In this document: piece after piece, positions 28,331 through 37,742 of the stretch
Position numbering within the stretch: the first letter of the stretch is position 1
How the letters are laid out: every line of letters begins with the position of its first letter
Assembly: GCF_003418935.1 (NCBI RefSeq)
Contig: NZ_QVMT01000022.1
Location: forward strand, 905-64,145
From: Emticicia sp. C21
Lineage (GTDB): Bacteria; Bacteroidota; Bacteroidia; Cytophagales; Spirosomataceae
Length of the DNA: 63,241 bases
Direction: 5' to 3'
Made by a program: the position numbers and the translations under genes
Notes under the pieces: model-generated
What the model saw: only the letters and a program-made list of their open reading frames with translations
Told to the model about the DNA's origin: nothing
The model's database searches: none

Positions 28331-29671
28331 ATGTTAAAGAAATTAGTTTTATTGATTTGCCTGCCCGTATTGGCATTTTCTCAGGAAACACCTAAGCCTA
28401 TTAATATTGACCGGATTATTGCAAAAGTAGATAACTATATTGTGCTTCGTTCAGAAGTAGAACAATGGTATCTGCGTTCGGCACAGCAACAACAACCAGT
28501 TAGCAAATGTCAGGCATTAGAAAGTTTAGTGGTAAATAAACTATTGGTGGCTAAGGCTGAAATAGACTCAGTGATTGTAGATGATAAAACAGTAGATGAC
28601 CAACTGACTGCTCGTATGCAACAGATGGTTCAACTATACGGCAATGAAAAGAATATCATCGACCAGTTTGGTAAGTCTTTAGAAACCCTGAAAAGTGAGG
28701 TGCGTTCACAGGTGAGAGAGCAATTAACTGCCCAGAAAATGCAGGGTGAGATTACCAAGAACCTGAAAGTAACACCAAATGAGGTGAAAAAATTCTTCAA
28801 CCAGATTCCTAAAGATAGTATTCCTGAAATACCGGCCGAAGTACAGATTGCTCATATTGTGCGATATGCCAAAGTAACTAAAGCGCAGAAGGAGGAGTTA
28901 TCAGAACGTTTATTAGATTATAAGAAAAGGATATTAGCAGGTGAAAAATTTGAAGATTTAGCCAAAGAATATTCAGAAGACCCGGGCTCACGTCAGTATG
29001 GTGGTGATTTAGGTTGGTCGAAGAGAGGACAGATGGTGCCGCAGTTTGAAGCAGCTGCTATGAAGTTAAAACCTAATGAAATGACTGATGTAATAGAATC
29101 TGATTTCGGCTTGCACTTAATTCAGACACTTGAAATCCGTGGACAGGAGTACCACGCCAGACATATCCTGTTACGTCCTGATTATAACCGTTTGGATTTA
29201 GGTGAACCCACCAGATTTTTAGATAGTCTTCGTAAAGAAATTGTACGCGATAGCATTAAATTTGAAAAAGCTGCCAAGGATTTTTCAGAGGATAAACAAA
29301 CACAAGATGCAGGCGGAATGATATATGATCCACAGACTGGTGGCTCAAAATTGCCGCTAGACCAATCAATGGATCCGACCCTTTACTTCACTATTGACAG
29401 TATGAAAGTTGGCACGATTACTGCACCCATGCCATACAGAACCGAAGACGGGAAAACAGGTGCAAGAATCATTTATTATAAGACTAAATTTGCTCCTCAC
29501 ATCGCTAATCTTAATGACGATTATGAGAAAATAAAAGACTTTGCTATGATGGAAAAACGAAGCAAAGAGATAGAAAGATGGTTTAAAAAAGCGATTGCTG
29601 ATGTTTATATAAAAATTGACCCTGAGTTTGAATCTTGTAATATTTTCGGGCAGATACGAACCGATAATTAG
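28331..29671 (+). CDS. SurA-like periplasmic peptidylprolyl isomerase
   Basis: The protein has 446 residues with a signal peptide (ending LAFSQ, about 18). A SurA N-terminal chaperone region (about 22-150, DRIIAKVDNYIVLRSEVE) precedes two parvulin domains (about 167-272 with YGGDLGWSKRGQMVPQFE, and about 275-385 with YHARHILLRPDYN). The layout matches SurA, which escorts outer membrane proteins through the periplasm. The sequence alone does not prove orthology. It starts 32 bp after the preceding parvulin gene. Confidence 0.92.
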   Translation: MLKKLVLLICLPVLAFSQETPKPINIDRIIAKVDNYIVLRSEVEQWYLRSAQQQQPVSKCQALESLVVNKLLVAKAEIDSVIVDDKTVDDQLTARMQQMVQLYGNEKNIIDQFGKSLETLKSEVRSQVREQLTAQKMQGEITKNLKVTPNEVKKFFNQIPKDSIPEIPAEVQIAHIVRYAKVTKAQKEELSERLLDYKKRILAGEKFEDLAKEYSEDPGSRQYGGDLGWSKRGQMVPQFEAAAMKLKPNEMTDVIESDFGLHLIQTLEIRGQEYHARHILLRPDYNRLDLGEPTRFLDSLRKEIVRDSIKFEKAAKDFSEDKQTQDAGGMIYDPQTGGSKLPLDQSMDPTLYFTIDSMKVGTITAPMPYRTEDGKTGARIIYYKTKFAPHIANLNDDYEKIKDFAMMEKRSKEIERWFKKAIADVYIKIDPEFESCNIFGQIRTDN

Positions 29672-29712
29672 CAGAGATTCAATCATAAACAATTCACCCA
29701 TACCATACATTA

Positions 29713-30684
29713 ATGAGCAAAGTTCAATTTAATTCAGACGTAGAAGCAGCAGATGCCCTTAAAGTTGCCTTTAACAATTTAAGAAATGAAATCGGACAAG
29801 TTATCGTTGGGCAAGATGAGACAGTTCGTTTATTACTGACAGCTATTTTTACTCAGGGCCACTGCCTTTTAGTAGGGGTGCCGGGTCTTGCAAAAACGCT
29901 CTTGATTCAAACAATTGCTTCGGCGTTAGATTTGGACTTTAATCGTATTCAGTTTACACCTGACTTAATGCCATCTGATATTCTGGGTTCTGAAACTTTA
30001 GATAATGAACGTAATTTCAGATTTATTAAAGGCCCTGTGTTTGCCAATATCATTCTTGCTGATGAAATTAACCGTACACCTCCTAAGACGCAATCTGCAC
30101 TTTTAGAGGCGATGCAGGAATATGCAGTAACTGTAGCAGGACAAAAACATAATATCGGTCGCCCGTTCTTTGTATTAGCTACACAAAACCCAATCGAGCA
30201 AGAGGGTACTTATCCCTTGCCGGAAGCCCAGCTTGACCGTTTTATGTTTATGGTGAATCTGGATTATCCATCTTACAAACAAGAACTGGATATTGTAAAA
30301 AATACAACCTCTGATAATAAAAAGGTAGTAAAAAAGATATTGACAGGTGACGAGATTCTTTATTTTCAGCATTTAGTACGCCGGGTTCCGGTGGCTGATA
30401 ATGTAGTAGAATACGCGGTAAGCCTTGTTCATAAAACACGTCCGAATACAGAAATGGCTTCGGCAGATACCAATAAATATCTGGAGTGGGGGGCAGGACC
30501 TCGTGCCTCGCAAAACCTGATTTTAGGTGCGAAATGTAATGCTTTGATTAATGGCAAATATTCACCTGATATAGAAGATGTAAAAGCCGTAGCGGTTTCT
30601 GTATTACGCCATCGTTTAGTAAGAAACTTCAAAGCAGAAGCTGAACACATTTCGGTAGAAGAAATTATTAAGCGAATGTTATAG
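29713..30684 (+). CDS. MoxR family AAA ATPase
   Basis: The protein has 323 residues. Walker A is GVPGLAKT at about 55-62 and Walker B is IILADEINR at about 113-121, followed by TPPKTQSALLEAMQE and the sensor region FVLATQNPIEQEGTYPLPEA. MoxR ATPases act as chaperones, usually with VWA-domain proteins; no VWA gene is next to it here. It ends the two-parvulin operon and is followed by a strong terminator. Confidence 0.95.
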   Translation: MSKVQFNSDVEAADALKVAFNNLRNEIGQVIVGQDETVRLLLTAIFTQGHCLLVGVPGLAKTLLIQTIASALDLDFNRIQFTPDLMPSDILGSETLDNERNFRFIKGPVFANIILADEINRTPPKTQSALLEAMQEYAVTVAGQKHNIGRPFFVLATQNPIEQEGTYPLPEAQLDRFMFMVNLDYPSYKQELDIVKNTTSDNKKVVKKILTGDEILYFQHLVRRVPVADNVVEYAVSLVHKTRPNTEMASADTNKYLEWGAGPRASQNLILGAKCNALINGKYSPDIEDVKAVAVSVLRHRLVRNFKAEAEHISVEEIIKRML

Positions 30685-30710
30685 GATATAATACATCTAA
30701 GTGCCAATGA

Positions 30711-30740
30711 AAAAGAGATGTTTATGCATCTCTTTTTTTA
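30711..30740 (+). terminator. Rho-independent terminator
   Basis: AAAAGAGATG (30711-30720) and CATCTCTTTT (30727-30736) form a perfect 10-bp stem with a 6-nt loop and a following T-run. It lies 26 nt after the MoxR stop. Confidence 0.88.
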
Positions 30741-30772
30741 TTATATAGACCTTTTTATGAATATCATTTCAA

Positions 30773-31051
30773 TCAGACATCTTTATTAACATGAGTTTTT
30801 GTATCTCTAATAGGAGAAGTGTCATCTTCTCCAGCTTCTAGGTCAGTAGTCTGATATTCTTCTCCTGTGCCTGTGATATTTTGTTGAGCTTGCTGATGAA
30901 TATTTTTATTTCCTGCCTGCTGATTTTTACCTAATTGTGCCTTTTCCCAGCTCTCTCGTCTTTGATGCCCCTGCTGAGGAGTATTTCTATTACCACCTTG
31001 TTGTATCGAAGTGTTTTTGTTTCTACTCTGTGTGTCTTTTTGATTTTCCAT
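30773..31051 (-). CDS. Small Q/N-rich disordered protein, paralogue 1
   Basis: This 92-residue protein starts MENQKDTQSRNKNTSIQQGG. It is rich in Gln, Asn, Gly and Lys, has almost no hydrophobic residues, no signal peptide and no recognisable fold, so is expected to be intrinsically disordered. A longer reading to 31090 would place the start inside a 17-bp hairpin; the shared start with the neighbouring paralogue fixes the ATG at 31051. Function unknown; hydrophilic proteins of this type are often stress related. Confidence 0.72.
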   Translation of the reverse strand: MENQKDTQSRNKNTSIQQGGNRNTPQQGHQRRESWEKAQLGKNQQAGNKNIHQQAQQNITGTGEEYQTTDLEAGEDDTSPIRDTKTHVNKDV

Positions 31052-31068
31052 GGCTTTTATTGTTAGAC

Positions 31069-31107
31069 AAGCAAGCCATCTCAAAATCACTTTGAGATGG
31101 CTTGCTT
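31069..31107. terminator. Perfect 17-bp hairpin between the two Q/N-rich genes
   Basis: AAGCAAGCCATCTCAAA (31069-31085), a 5-nt loop, and its exact complement (31091-31107). There is no clear T-run on either strand, so it may be an intercistronic stabilising hairpin or attenuator rather than a simple terminator. It lies 55 nt past the stop of paralogue 2 and 17 nt before the start of paralogue 1. Confidence 0.65.
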
Positions 31108-31162
31108 ATTATATAATCTATTTGAAATTTCTACAGAAATATTTGTATTGATAAGATAGAGA

Positions 31163-31489
31163 CTATATTTCTTTTATCTCAGGCTTATCTGTTTGAGGCT
31201 GAATCTCCGGTTTATCATAGCGATTATCTCCGCTTTGTTGGTTATCTTGGTCTTGTCTCGCAGGACCATTCGCATCATATTCTTGTCCTTGTTGACTTTG
31301 ATTTGAGCTATTTTGTTGACCTTGTTGAGGAGAGTTTCTGTTGCCTCCTTGTTGGCCTTGGTTCCAGTTTTCTTGACCTTGATTGCTATTGCTTTGTTGG
31401 CCTTGTTGAGGGGTATTTCTATTACCACCTTGTTGTGTCGACGTGTTTCTATCCTCGTCTCTTCTTTGTGTGTCTTTTTGATTTTCCAT
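31163..31489 (-). CDS. Small Q/N-rich disordered protein, paralogue 2
   Basis: This 108-residue protein starts MENQKDTQRRDEDRNTSTQ and shares its first 40 residues with the neighbouring gene. It contains two copies of QGGNRN(T/S)PQQGQQ separated by about 20 residues, then a Gln/Ser/Asn-rich tract and an acidic, Pro-containing tail (PEIQPQTDKPEIKEI). No hydrophobic core is visible. It was probably duplicated in tandem with paralogue 1. It is divergent from the SDR gene across a 225-bp gap in which I see no other gene. Confidence 0.75.
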   Translation of the reverse strand: MENQKDTQRRDEDRNTSTQQGGNRNTPQQGQQSNSNQGQENWNQGQQGGNRNSPQQGQQNSSNQSQQGQEYDANGPARQDQDNQQSGDNRYDKPEIQPQTDKPEIKEI

Positions 31490-31714
31490 GATTCTATAAG
31501 TTTTAAATTTATTTACTCCTTACCCAAAGTGTAAAAAAGTTATGCCAGTCAATTTATCCTTGTTTTGAAATTGATATTGAGACAAATCTACCCCCTCTTT
31601 AAACTTGGCGTCCCTGTTATTTCACACTATTACGGTTGGACCTATTGATGCTTCCTATTATCCTAATGGCCTGTTTTTTTTGCAACGAAGGCATACATCA
31701 TTCAGATAAATATC

Positions 31715-32530
31715 ATGGCCAAAAAACAACAGAAGCCGTTTACCCTAATTACTGGCGGTACCAGCGGTATAGGATATGAATTAGCTAAATTGCTAGCTAA
31801 AGATGGACACAATCTGGTAATTGTTGCCCGCAGTCAAAAAGAACTTGACCAGGTAGCGCAGTCCTTGAATTCTACTTACAAAGTAGACGTAATTCCATTG
31901 GCAAAAGACCTTTTCAACAGAAAAGCAGCTTTTGAAGTATATGATTTTGTAAAATCACAAGGTATCCAGATTGAAATTCTGGTTAATGATGCGGGGCAAG
32001 GACAATACGGAGAATTTATTAATACAGATATTGAAAGAGAAGTAGATATTATTGAACTGAATATTGTCAGTTTAGTGACACTCACAAAACTATTCCTGAT
32101 TGATATGGTTGGCCGGAAAAGTGGTAAAATCCTCAATCTTGCTTCTATCGCCAGTAAGGTGCCGGGACCATTTCAGGCAGTTTATCATGGTACAAAGGCC
32201 TTTGTTCACTCATTTACGGAAGCTATCCGTGCAGAAGTAAAAGAGTCAGGAGTAGTTGTTACTTCCTTACTTCCGGGGGCTACTGCTACAGATTTCTTCA
32301 GAAAGGCTGATATGCTAAACTCAAAAATTGTTCAGGATCCTGACAAGCTATCTGACCCTGCTGATGTAGCTATGGATGGCTATAATGCCCTGATGAATGG
32401 GGATGATATGGTGGTTTCAGGATTTAAAAATAAAATGCAGGTAGCTATGAGTAATGTTACACCTGACGAAATAGTAGCCAAAAATATGTACAAACAACAG
32501 GAGCCAGTTAACGAAAATGAAAATAAATAG
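31715..32530 (+). CDS. Short-chain dehydrogenase/reductase
   Basis: The protein has 271 residues with the classical SDR cofactor motif TGGTSGIG near residue 13, NDAG-type strand (VNDAGQGQYG), and catalytic YHGTK at about 158-162, preceded by NLASIASKVPG. It resembles short-chain reductases that use NADP(H); the substrate is unknown. It is 20 bp upstream of the alcohol dehydrogenase gene, so both are likely co-transcribed. Confidence 0.93.
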   Translation: MAKKQQKPFTLITGGTSGIGYELAKLLAKDGHNLVIVARSQKELDQVAQSLNSTYKVDVIPLAKDLFNRKAAFEVYDFVKSQGIQIEILVNDAGQGQYGEFINTDIEREVDIIELNIVSLVTLTKLFLIDMVGRKSGKILNLASIASKVPGPFQAVYHGTKAFVHSFTEAIRAEVKESGVVVTSLLPGATATDFFRKADMLNSKIVQDPDKLSDPADVAMDGYNALMNGDDMVVSGFKNKMQVAMSNVTPDEIVAKNMYKQQEPVNENENK

Positions 32531-32550
32531 TATAAAAAATCACATAACTT

Positions 32551-33720
32551 ATGAAAGCAGCAGTAGTACATGGGCCTCATAAAATAACTTATGATACAGT
32601 TGATGACCCGGCCATCCAAGAACAAGATGATATTATTCTTAAAGTAACCTCCACAGCTATTTGCGGCTCTGACCTCCATATATATTCAGGTGGTCTTCCT
32701 CAACCAAGACCTATGGTAATGGGTCATGAGTTTATGGGAATTGTGGAAGAAACCGGAAAAAATGTAAAAAATCTCAAAAGGGGCGATAGGGTAGTAGTGC
32801 CTTTCCCGATTGCCTGCGGGCATTGCTTTTTTTGCGAACATGACCTGCCAGGACATTGCGAACATAGTAATCCTGAAAACTATGGTCCGGAAGGGGGATT
32901 GCTAACCGAAAAGGGAGGAGCTTTATTTGGCTATACAGATTTATATGGAGGGTACGATGGCGGGCAAGCACAATATGTGAGAGTTCCTTATGCCAATTTT
33001 GGCCCGAGAGTAGTACCTGAAAATCTGACTGATGAGCAAGTATTATTTCTGACAGATATATTCCCAACGGGATATACAGGCGTAGATTGGGGAGAATTGA
33101 AAGGAGGAGAAACCGTAGCCATTTTTGGTTCGGGGCCTGTAGGTTTGATGGCATCGAAAAGTGCATGGCTGAGAGGGGCTGGTAAAGTAATTATGGTTGA
33201 TACAGTCCAATACAGATTAAATAAAGCAAAACAAACTACAGATTGTGAGACAATCCTGTGGGAAGATGGCGCTAAGGATGTAATAGAACAAATCCGGTCA
33301 ATGACTGAAGGCAGAGGTGCTGATTTATGCATTGATGCAGTGGGCTTTGAACCTGAACGTAACATAGTTGATAAAGTAAAAGCAACTATTAATTTTGAAA
33401 AAGGCTCAGTAAAGGTATTGGAAGCCTGTATGAGCGCAGTGAGACGAGGTGGAACAGTATCAGTACTAGGAGTCTATCCAACACCTTATGATAATTTTGC
33501 CATAGGTCAGTTTTTTGACAAAGGTATTATCTTAAAAGGCGGACAAGCACCTGCTCATAAATATATTGACAAATTATTAGACTATGTTAAACAAGATAAA
33601 GTAAAACTAGATGATATTATTACGCACCGCTTAGGTTTGTCACAGATTGAACATGCCTATGAAATTTTCCATAAAAAAGAAGATGGTTGCGTGAAAGTAG
33701 TCTTAGACCCATGGAAATAA
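32551..33720 (+). CDS. Zinc-dependent alcohol dehydrogenase
   Basis: The protein has 389 residues. The catalytic zinc site is CGSDLH (near 38) with GHEFMG, the structural zinc cysteines are in CGHCFFCEHDLPGHC (about 89-103), and the nucleotide-binding motif is GSGPVGL (about 193). The long insertion after the structural zinc (GYTDLYGGYDGGQAQYV) resembles the glutathione-independent formaldehyde dehydrogenase subgroup. The substrate is uncertain. Confidence 0.93.
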   Translation: MKAAVVHGPHKITYDTVDDPAIQEQDDIILKVTSTAICGSDLHIYSGGLPQPRPMVMGHEFMGIVEETGKNVKNLKRGDRVVVPFPIACGHCFFCEHDLPGHCEHSNPENYGPEGGLLTEKGGALFGYTDLYGGYDGGQAQYVRVPYANFGPRVVPENLTDEQVLFLTDIFPTGYTGVDWGELKGGETVAIFGSGPVGLMASKSAWLRGAGKVIMVDTVQYRLNKAKQTTDCETILWEDGAKDVIEQIRSMTEGRGADLCIDAVGFEPERNIVDKVKATINFEKGSVKVLEACMSAVRRGGTVSVLGVYPTPYDNFAIGQFFDKGIILKGGQAPAHKYIDKLLDYVKQDKVKLDDIITHRLGLSQIEHAYEIFHKKEDGCVKVVLDPWK

Positions 33721-33736
33721 CTGATGCTGAAAAGAA

Positions 33737-33768
33737 ATGCCTGTACTACACTTAGGTAGCACAGGCAT
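33737..33768. terminator. Hairpin between convergent genes
   Basis: ATGCCTGTACTAC (33737-33749) and GTAGCACAGGCAT (33756-33768) form a 13-bp stem with one mismatch and a 6-nt loop. It sits between the alcohol dehydrogenase (+) and GLPGLI (-) stops. The following bases are only moderately T-rich. Confidence 0.6.
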
Positions 33769-33797
33769 ATTCTACTTACTTATAAAACTTAACATTT

Positions 33798-34556
33798 CTA
33801 ATACCTGATTGCCCAGTAAGGATTCCTGTATGACTTGATGCTATCTTTGATATGTTTTACTATCAATTGGTCATAATCAGCATCTTTTATTTTCTTGCCT
33901 TTTAACTTAGGCAGAGCCAGTTCTTTACTCTCCAGTTTTTTGAATTCTACTTTAGTTGCCGTAATCACTACGTCACCATCGTTTATTTCCAATTCCAGAA
34001 TCATACCCGGAAGCCCGTAAAATCTTTCAGGCCCTGCCGAAACAGGAATATCTCCTGTAAACCAGGCTGTTATTTTCTGATGCTTAACAGTATCTTCTGT
34101 AACAGCTTTCATGCATACATAGCCAGCCACATCTTTAATCTGGTTGAGAACTTTCCAGTTTGGAGCTCTAAGAGAATCTTCGATTACATAGGTTTTTCCT
34201 AACATTTCGATAATTTCTATTTTCTTTTCTTTCTCGTAATTACGATAAATAAAATAATCTTCCGTACGAGAAGACCAACCATATTCACTGGCTTCTTCCA
34301 TGTGGGTTAGCAGACTCTCATTGGCATTGAAATACATCTTTGTTTTGCTTTTCCAACCATCATCATTTTTGCCCCAGGTCTGTTTTACTCGGTCTTTTTC
34401 TTCGTTTGACAGATAGGTTAATTGTCCGATAATTTTCGACCAGAATTCCTGGCGCTCATATGTCACCATTCCCTCAGTTTTTTGGGCAAAACCTGATAGA
34501 GGGTTAACGCAAGCTAATAAGAGTAAGCCAAATATGTATTTTGATATAGATTTCAT
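33798..34556 (-). CDS. GLPGLI family protein
   Basis: The protein has 252 residues with a signal peptide ending GFAQ (about 25). The family signature appears as YGLPGMILEL near residue 184, preceded by ITAWFTGDIPVSAGPERF. GLPGLI proteins are exported Bacteroidota proteins of unknown function, often encoded with a TonB-dependent or related outer membrane receptor. Here it starts 33 bp after the receptor gene on the same strand, matching that pattern. Confidence 0.92.
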   Translation of the reverse strand: MKSISKYIFGLLLLACVNPLSGFAQKTEGMVTYERQEFWSKIIGQLTYLSNEEKDRVKQTWGKNDDGWKSKTKMYFNANESLLTHMEEASEYGWSSRTEDYFIYRNYEKEKKIEIIEMLGKTYVIEDSLRAPNWKVLNQIKDVAGYVCMKAVTEDTVKHQKITAWFTGDIPVSAGPERFYGLPGMILELEINDGDVVITATKVEFKKLESKELALPKLKGKKIKDADYDQLIVKHIKDSIKSYRNPYWAIRY

Positions 34557-34589
34557 TTGTATGTGTTTAATAGTATTAAATAGTATTTC

Positions 34590-37409
34590 TTAGTACCAGC
34601 CTTGGCGACGCATCTTAGCACTTACGCCTCTCATGTTGTAGGTAAAACTCAACATAAAGTATCTCGAAAGTGTTTGTGTCTGTTCTGTTGAAACGAAGTT
34701 CTGAGACGCATATTGGTTGATACCGATGTTTTTCTTCAATAAATCATAGCCTGATATACGCAGTTCCGCTTTTTTCGCTTTACCCAATATTTTATAAACC
34801 GATGCATATAAAATAGGTATGTGCTGATTAAAGCCGAAACGCTCGTTTTTAGAGATTCTATAATTCAGGTTCGAAGTGAAATAGATACCGGCAGGCATAG
34901 CAATATTCATTTCAGCGCCTAGATTATGATTAAATATCTGCTGATTCTGTGATGAATTGATAGAGTATTTAGTATTGGTGATACCAAAGTTACCATTAGC
35001 ATAGAAAGTAAACTTATCGCTTGGCGTCAAATCAAGGCGGAAACCGAAGTTATAGTTGTTATTACGAGTAGTATTCAACACGTTGTTAATATAAATCAGG
35101 TTCTTAGAGATATTCGTCCCTCCATTCAGATTCAAAGTACTCTTGGTCTTTTTAAGTGGGAAGCCGAAGCCTAAATATGACCCCATATTTTGACCACCTG
35201 AAATATTGGTAGGTTTGGCGGTAGTCACCAAAGTTACAGGGTCAACAGTCTGATTATAAATTACCTGATTGATATTGTATCCATAATTTAGGTTGAAGAA
35301 CATATTGGTAAAGCTACCCGGATTAAACATATTATAGCCAACAAATGCTCTGTGGGTACTCATAGGTAACAAATTAGGGTTACCCACACGAATGTACAGT
35401 GTATTACTATTATCAATAATCGGCTGCAAATCTTTAATAGCAGGCTCGCCCACTTCTTTACTATAATCAGCCCATATATATCGGTTGTTTTTCAAGTCGA
35501 TATTGATTGATGAGGCAGGAATCCAGGCAAATATATCTCTGTTGATGTTCTGCACATCAGTTGAGTTTTTACTACGGGCAAAATTCCCATCGAGGTGGAA
35601 GTGTTGTGCTGCTAAACCAAATGAAATATTTACACCTTTATGATTATATCTCACATTGGTTCCGAAGCGATTATACATAAAATCATTAGTGTAATAATTA
35701 CTCAATGAATCAATACGGATACCATCGGTTGTCTGTACATTTCTGTCTACTGCATCACGGCGTAAGCTGAAATTATAGAATGTTTCAGAGAAGAATTTTT
35801 TAGACAGCGGCTCAACAAAAAGCAAGCTAGATTTAACCAAATTACGGGGACTATTGGTGAAGTTAATCTGATTGATATTGGCTGGAATGGAACCAACCGG
35901 TGCGCCAAATAGTTCGTTTACCGAACTCTGACGAGCTTCACCGTCTGATACATTATAGTTATAAGTTAAGCTGGCAGCAAAGTTTCTGCCTTTTTTCTTG
36001 AATTTGTGGCGATACAAACCAATCAGGGCAATAGCAGTTGAGTTAAACTCATTGAAGTTATTAATGGTAGTCTGGTTCGATTTGGTACTACTACCATTCC
36101 TATAAAGTTCCTGTAAGCTATTAAATTTAGTTGTTCCGTCGCCCATTCTACCGTTTCCTATTAAAACTAAGGTATTGAGCGAGTCAATTTGTTGTTCGAA
36201 ACGTAAACTTACGCGGTGATTTCGGCTGATACGGTTCTGATAGCTGTCTTCCAGCGTCTTAAATGAACTATTATTAGAAAGGAAATTCTCTCTTGTGGAT
36301 TTTTTAGAAACCAACTGTTGAGTCTGGTTATAATAGTAGTTTGAACTAAACTTGGTCTTTTTGGTATCGTAGTTATAATTGGCACCCCCAGCATAGTTTT
36401 CAGAAAAACCCTGAAAGTTACGGCCACCTACAGGAATAGAAATACTTTCTTCGGTGTCATTATCATAAAAAAACCTTACACCACTACTGAAACCAAAATC
36501 AGCTTCATCACCCCAGTTATTCGCCTGACTACCTCTGAAATCCTGAAAATCATCACGAGAGATACCGGTCTGGTTGATATTATTGCCTAAGCCCAGAACA
36601 GAAAACTGTTGTTTAGAGTCAAATTTATTGTAGTTACCTTTTAATTCTGCCCTTTCCTCTGTACCAAGAGCAGCCGTAATTTTACCAAATCCGCCTTTTT
36701 TGAAGTCATCTTTCAGCTCAAGGTTAATGGTTTTTTCTTTCTTACCATCATCTACACCAGTAGCTTTGGCTTGCTCTGATTTATCATTGAATATCTGAAC
36801 TTTGGTGATTGCTTCGGCAGGTAAGTTTTTAGTAGCGGCTTTAGGGTCATTACCAAAAAAGCTTTTACCATCAACTGTTACCTTTTTTACATCTTGTCCC
36901 TGGGCTTTGATATTCCCGTCTTGATCAAGCTGTACACCGGGTAACTTTCGTAACAAGTCTTCGACTGATGAGCCTGGTGGCACTTTAAATGAGGCAGCAT
37001 TATATTCTATGGTATCTCCTTTGATATTCAGCGGAGCGCGAGCAGTTTTTACTACCACTTCCATTAATTCTTTAGCGATGGGTTTTAATTTAAGCTGCCC
37101 TAAATCATTCACAGCCCCATCCACAGGCTTTACATCAATCTGGAAAGGGATATACCCTACAAAAGAGATTTTCAGGATATAGTTGGCCTTTTTTACGTTT
37201 TTAAATTCAAATGCTCCGTTTTCGTCGGTACGTCCAAAGTTAACTAAAGTTGAATCTTTGGGCTGCAAGAGCATGACTGTAGCAAAAGGCATTACTGCAT
37301 TTCCAGAGTCGATGGCGATTCCTTTGATGTTGAATTTAGTAGGATTTTGGGCAAATAAAAGTGCGGCTGAGTGCACGAGCACAGCTAGTAGAAGTAAGCG
37401 CTTTTTCAT
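34590..37409 (-). CDS. Outer membrane beta-barrel receptor (TonB-dependent receptor-like)
   Basis: The protein has 939 residues with a signal peptide ending LLFAQ (about 20). A carboxypeptidase regulatory-like domain (about 23-110, ITVGR-like GAFEFKNVKKANYILKISF) is followed by a plug-like region (about 130-220, VEDLLRKLPGVQLDQDGNI, VTVDGKSFFGNDPKAATKNL) and a long beta-barrel. The architecture matches the outer membrane beta-barrel group found with GLPGLI proteins. The substrate is unknown. It probably forms a two-gene operon with the downstream GLPGLI gene. Confidence 0.92.
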   Translation of the reverse strand: MKKRLLLLAVLVHSAALLFAQNPTKFNIKGIAIDSGNAVMPFATVMLLQPKDSTLVNFGRTDENGAFEFKNVKKANYILKISFVGYIPFQIDVKPVDGAVNDLGQLKLKPIAKELMEVVVKTARAPLNIKGDTIEYNAASFKVPPGSSVEDLLRKLPGVQLDQDGNIKAQGQDVKKVTVDGKSFFGNDPKAATKNLPAEAITKVQIFNDKSEQAKATGVDDGKKEKTINLELKDDFKKGGFGKITAALGTEERAELKGNYNKFDSKQQFSVLGLGNNINQTGISRDDFQDFRGSQANNWGDEADFGFSSGVRFFYDNDTEESISIPVGGRNFQGFSENYAGGANYNYDTKKTKFSSNYYYNQTQQLVSKKSTRENFLSNNSSFKTLEDSYQNRISRNHRVSLRFEQQIDSLNTLVLIGNGRMGDGTTKFNSLQELYRNGSSTKSNQTTINNFNEFNSTAIALIGLYRHKFKKKGRNFAASLTYNYNVSDGEARQSSVNELFGAPVGSIPANINQINFTNSPRNLVKSSLLFVEPLSKKFFSETFYNFSLRRDAVDRNVQTTDGIRIDSLSNYYTNDFMYNRFGTNVRYNHKGVNISFGLAAQHFHLDGNFARSKNSTDVQNINRDIFAWIPASSINIDLKNNRYIWADYSKEVGEPAIKDLQPIIDNSNTLYIRVGNPNLLPMSTHRAFVGYNMFNPGSFTNMFFNLNYGYNINQVIYNQTVDPVTLVTTAKPTNISGGQNMGSYLGFGFPLKKTKSTLNLNGGTNISKNLIYINNVLNTTRNNNYNFGFRLDLTPSDKFTFYANGNFGITNTKYSINSSQNQQIFNHNLGAEMNIAMPAGIYFTSNLNYRISKNERFGFNQHIPILYASVYKILGKAKKAELRISGYDLLKKNIGINQYASQNFVSTEQTQTLSRYFMLSFTYNMRGVSAKMRRQGWY

Positions 37410-37443
37410 GAGATGGTTTAGTAAAAGTAATATCGTTGCTTTA

Positions 37444-37463
37444 TTAACTAATTGTTTAGTTAA
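37444..37463. promoter_or_regulatory. 20-bp palindrome upstream of the receptor gene
   Basis: TTAACTAA (37444-37451), a 4-nt spacer, then TTAGTTAA (37456-37463). It lies 35-54 bp upstream of the receptor ATG, just downstream of a weak minus-strand -7-like box (TATCTTCG, 37479-37472). The 333-bp gap 37410-37742 otherwise holds only AT-rich sequence and the NlpC/P60 promoter. Confidence 0.4.
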
Positions 37464-37686
37464 CTATGATGCGAAGATAAAACTATTTTCTTTCACGAAT
37501 GTAAATTTTAAGTTTTTTTAACTAACATTTTTTTTTACGGACTTTTTTACAAAAATTTACATATATTTGATCCAACGTATTCCACACCGCATATTGAAAA
37601 ATCTTCAGGCTTCCCTTCTTATTCTTTAAAAGAAATTGTACTTTTTTGTGATTAGCTAACAATAAACTGCCTATTTGTATCGTTTA

Positions 37687-37719
37687 TTTGGACTTAGGCA
37701 TTGTATTTGTCTAATTTTG
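37687..37719 (+). promoter_or_regulatory. Bacteroidota promoter of the NlpC/P60 gene
   Basis: TTTG (37687-37690), 21-nt spacer, TAATTTTG (37712-37719): a full match to TTTG / TAnnTTTG. The ATG at 37743 follows 24 nt later. The promoter overlaps a possible TTG start at 37701, which supports the later ATG. Confidence 0.75.
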
Positions 37720-37742
37720 TAGCAGAACCAAATCAATATATA

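Noticed and set aside
33737-33768. Hairpin considered as a mobile-element end
   Set aside because: It lies exactly between two convergent stops and has no transposase or target duplication; a transcription end is the simpler reading.
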